5,590 bases of DNA, from positions 1 to 5,590 of the forward strand of contig JAFGJI010000128.1 of the NCBI GenBank assembly GCA_016929175.1, in the 5' to 3' direction. Shown in pieces: positions 5,027 through 5,590 of this stretch. The notes below the pieces were generated by a model. That model searched no databases, had not been told where the DNA came from, and saw nothing but the letters and a program-made list of their open reading frames with translations. This DNA is from Thermoplasmatota archaeon (GTDB lineage: Archaea > Thermoplasmatota > Penumbrarchaeia > Penumbrarchaeales > Penumbrarchaeaceae). Both the position numbers and the translations under genes were made by a program. Numbering within the stretch: position 1 is the first letter of the stretch; each line of letters starts with the position of its first letter.

Positions 5027-5590
5027 TCAGGTGCTTTTCATTGCCTCATGGAAAACCGCATTCAGTTTCTTGGCTTCCACCTCTATGTTGAAGTCCCTCT
5101 CGATCTTCTTCCTTCCCTCCTCGACCATTCCATTCATCATTTCCGGGTCCGAAATTACCTTTTGCACCGCTTCGACAATGTCCATGGGGGACCCCGGTCT
5201 TATCAGCAGCCCTGTCCTTCCGTCCTCAACGAGTTCCCCAATTCCAGAAATGTCGGTGGTTATGACCGGGACCTTCATGGCCATCGCTTCCTTGAGGGAG
5301 TTGGGAAGTATGTCCCTGTCCCCGTTCTTCACCACCACCGAAGGCAGGACGAAGACATCGGCTTTCTTCAATTCCTCCAGGATATCCTGCTGCGGCACCG
5401 GCCCCTTGATCAAGGTTCTATCCTCTATACCGCATTTCCTTATCCTTCTTCCGTAATCGTTCCTCAAGGGTCCGTCCCCCACAAGCAGGAGCCTGAAGTC
5501 CATACCCCTCTCCTTGAGAATGCTGCATGCCTCGATCAGATATCTGATACCCTTCTTCTCCACGAACCGCCCCACGAAGAGGATGGTGAA
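5027..5590 (-). CDS. Family 4 (GT-B) glycosyltransferase, C-terminal half (5' partial)
   Basis: The frame is open from the window's right edge to the TGA at 5027-5029 and gives 187 residues. The first residues, FTILFVGRFVEKKG, are the opening strand of the GT4 donor-binding domain, so the GTG at 5575 is internal and about 200 N-terminal residues lie outside the window. Visible motifs, counting from that GTG, are R3 and K8 (GRFVEKKG), LLVGDGPL (30-37), IKGPV, FVLPSVV and GDRDILPNSLKEAM, where D88 and E96 form D-x7-E in place of E-x7-E. The C-terminus (LNAVFHEAMKST) closely matches that of the downstream gene (LEAVFNEARDST). Hand alignment gives 86 identities in 180 positions (about 48%), pointing to duplication. 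The sugar specificity is unknown. A role in making a surface polysaccharide or glycoprotein glycan is inferred from the family and the tandem arrangement. Confidence 0.9.
   Translation of the reverse strand, partial: FTILFVGRFVEKKGIRYLIEACSILKERGMDFRLLLVGDGPLRNDYGRRIRKCGIEDRTLIKGPVPQQDILEELKKADVFVLPSVVVKNGDRDILPNSLKEAMAMKVPVITTDISGIGELVEDGRTGLLIRPGSPMDIVEAVQKVISDPEMMNGMVEEGRKKIERDFNIEVEAKKLNAVFHEAMKST

Overview
The window most likely comes from an archaeon, and the best guess is Thermoplasmatota (Euryarchaeota-like). Support for this: a large surface protein with a short thrombospondin-3-like Asp/Asn calcium-binding stretch, two PKD/Ig-like domains, an Ile/Val-only membrane anchor ending in an RKKK stop-transfer and an acidic Pro/Glu-rich cytoplasmic tail; an archaeal-looking TATA box; and a TTG start preceded by a Shine-Dalgarno site. 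The lineage is inferred from protein style and no marker gene confirms it.

Layout: (1) Bases 2-883, + strand: the 3' part of an AT-rich gene for a beta-propeller protein built of two-component-regulator-propeller-like repeats; its start lies before the window. (2) Bases 884-1496: a 613-base stretch with no convincing gene but with a dense series of inverted repeats between about 945 and 1416. At least six adjacent stem-loops, unrelated in sequence, tile 945-1213, followed by a possible branched structure (1268-1390) and one more hairpin. This is the most unusual part of the window and may be a structured non-coding RNA or a DNA-structure element. A TATA box and ribosome binding site for the next gene sit at its right end. 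(3) Bases 1497-3716, + strand: a 739-residue membrane-anchored surface protein. (4) Bases 3717-3760: a short convergent gap with one small hairpin. (5) Bases 3761-4990 and 5027-5590, - strand: two tandem family-4 (GT-B) glycosyltransferases, about 48% identical over their C-terminal halves; the upstream one runs off the right edge.

The two glycosyltransferases lie 36 bases apart on the same strand and are probably cotranscribed from a promoter beyond the window, likely within a larger surface-polysaccharide or protein-glycosylation cluster. The surface protein has six good N-glycosylation sequons in its outer part, so a link to those enzymes is possible but unproven. Base composition changes across the intergenic region: sampled 60-base lines are about 37-40% GC in the propeller gene, 35-48% across the hairpin region and 53-57% in the surface-protein and glycosyltransferase genes.
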